From Planctomycetaceae bacterium (GTDB taxonomy: Bacteria > Planctomycetota > Planctomycetia > Pirellulales > Thermoguttaceae): a stretch of 5,070 nt of DNA. Positions 4,618-5,070 of the stretch are shown here, piece after piece; position 1 is the stretch's first letter; every line of letters starts with the position of its first letter. The position numbers were made by a program, and so were the translations under genes. The stretch is taken from positions 1-5,070 of the forward strand of contig JAIRPZ010000102.1 in the NCBI GenBank assembly GCA_031256755.1, written 5' to 3'. The notes below the pieces were generated by a model. That model saw only the letters and a program-made list of their open reading frames with translations, was not told the DNA's origin and ran no database searches.

Positions 4618-5070
4618 TCATGGCGATTTGCTTTCTCCGCCGGCACGAGAACCGAGTGCGCCCCAAACGCCGAACGGACTCGGCGCATCCGCCGTCGTTG
4701 CCGCCGATATAACCGTATTCAGTTCCGGTCCGGCATCAATTCCTTTGTTGATAAACGTCACCGAACCGTCCGCCCGCGAACATTGAACTCCGCCGGTATG
4801 CATGCTTGTCGGTGTCATTAACCCCAAAGCCCTGTTGTTCCGATTGCCGCAAGACGCTCCGTTCGGCGGCATCACCGTGAAAAGTCCGCTGAACAGTCCT
4901 TCCCAATATTTGCCGCCGCCGCCATCTGCAACCCAATAAAATGTCCCAGAGAATCCTAAATCTGCCGCCTTTTTGTAATACCCCTGATTTGCCGTGTCAA
5001 CCGTGTTAGCACACCAAGACCGGTCGCTGATATAAGCGGCAGCATTGTTACCGGTGATACCTCCGACATT
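4618..5070 (-). CDS. type II secretion-type pseudopilin-like protein with H-X9-DG C-terminus (5' end outside window)
   Basis: Read on the minus strand, the frame is open from the window edge to TGA at 4618-4620, giving the last 150 residues of a longer protein. A histidine (4798-4800) followed by nine residues and then Asp-Gly (4765-4770) gives the H-X9-DG signature: HTGGVQCSRADG, then SVTFI. The tail SPFGVWGALGSRAGGES is the usual end of this family. Upstream are a GGGGKYWEGLF segment and MPPNGASC, also typical. Complete members begin with a prepilin N-methylation/cleavage signal and a single helix, and are abundant in Planctomycetota and Lentisphaerota, with dozens of copies per genome. They are thought to be pseudopilins or pilin-like surface proteins; their exact job is unknown. 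Here the N-terminus lies beyond position 5070. A GTG at 4873-4875 is internal and not the start. The gene converges on hisA. Confidence 0.88.
   Translation of the reverse strand, partial: NVGGITGNNAAAYISDRSWCANTVDTANQGYYKKAADLGFSGTFYWVADGGGGKYWEGLFSGLFTVMPPNGASCGNRNNRALGLMTPTSMHTGGVQCSRADGSVTFINKGIDAGPELNTVISAATTADAPSPFGVWGALGSRAGGESKSP

Noticed and set aside
4379..4821. Overlapping plus-strand open frames across the hisA end, the palindrome and the pseudopilin gene.
   Set aside because: They run through the end of hisA, the palindrome and the antisense of a well-supported coding region, and show low-complexity basic composition typical of shadow frames.

Overview
The window looks like chromosomal DNA of a PVC-group bacterium, most likely Lentisphaerota (Victivallales-like), with Planctomycetota as the alternative. 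Three things point there: a pseudopilin-like protein with the H-X9-DG C-terminal signature and a GVWGALGSRAGGE tail; Tat-exported Gfo/Idh/MocA oxidoreductases of the kind these bacteria carry in many copies; and a pair of small membrane proteins beside hisA. This assignment comes from protein character only, since no database search was possible.

Layout, left to right. (1) Positions 1-199 hold the 3' end of a Gfo/Idh/MocA-type gene. (2) Positions 200-470 are a regulatory intergenic region with a possible terminator, several copies of a TGTTGAATC-like element and a strong promoter (TTGAAT-N17-TATAAT). (3) Positions 471-1835 encode a second Gfo/Idh/MocA oxidoreductase with a Tat signal; its C-terminus aligns with that of the first. 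(4) Positions 1936-2931 encode a secreted protein of unknown function with an internal duplication and a DUF3887-like C-terminal domain. It has its own likely promoter. (5) Positions 2953-3004 carry a perfect 14-bp inverted repeat interlocked with a near-consensus promoter (TTGACA-N17-TATTAT). (6) Positions 3042-4530 form a tight three-gene unit: a 61-aa two-helix membrane protein, a 181-aa membrane-anchored protein with an NTF2-like domain, and hisA of histidine biosynthesis. (7) Positions 4540-4611 form a large imperfect palindrome. (8) Positions 4618-5070, on the minus strand and convergent with hisA, hold the 3' end of the H-X9-DG pseudopilin-like gene.

The genes do not form one evident pathway. 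The left half fits carbohydrate or polyol oxidation in or beyond the periplasm, with regulatory repeats at the promoter. The right half joins a housekeeping gene (hisA) to two envelope proteins of unknown role. I see no CRISPR array, transposase, phage gene, tRNA or rRNA, and no clear sign of a new defence or mobile system. The most unusual signals are non-coding: the palindrome-wrapped promoter at 2953-3004, the repeat cluster at 282-386 and the palindrome after hisA.
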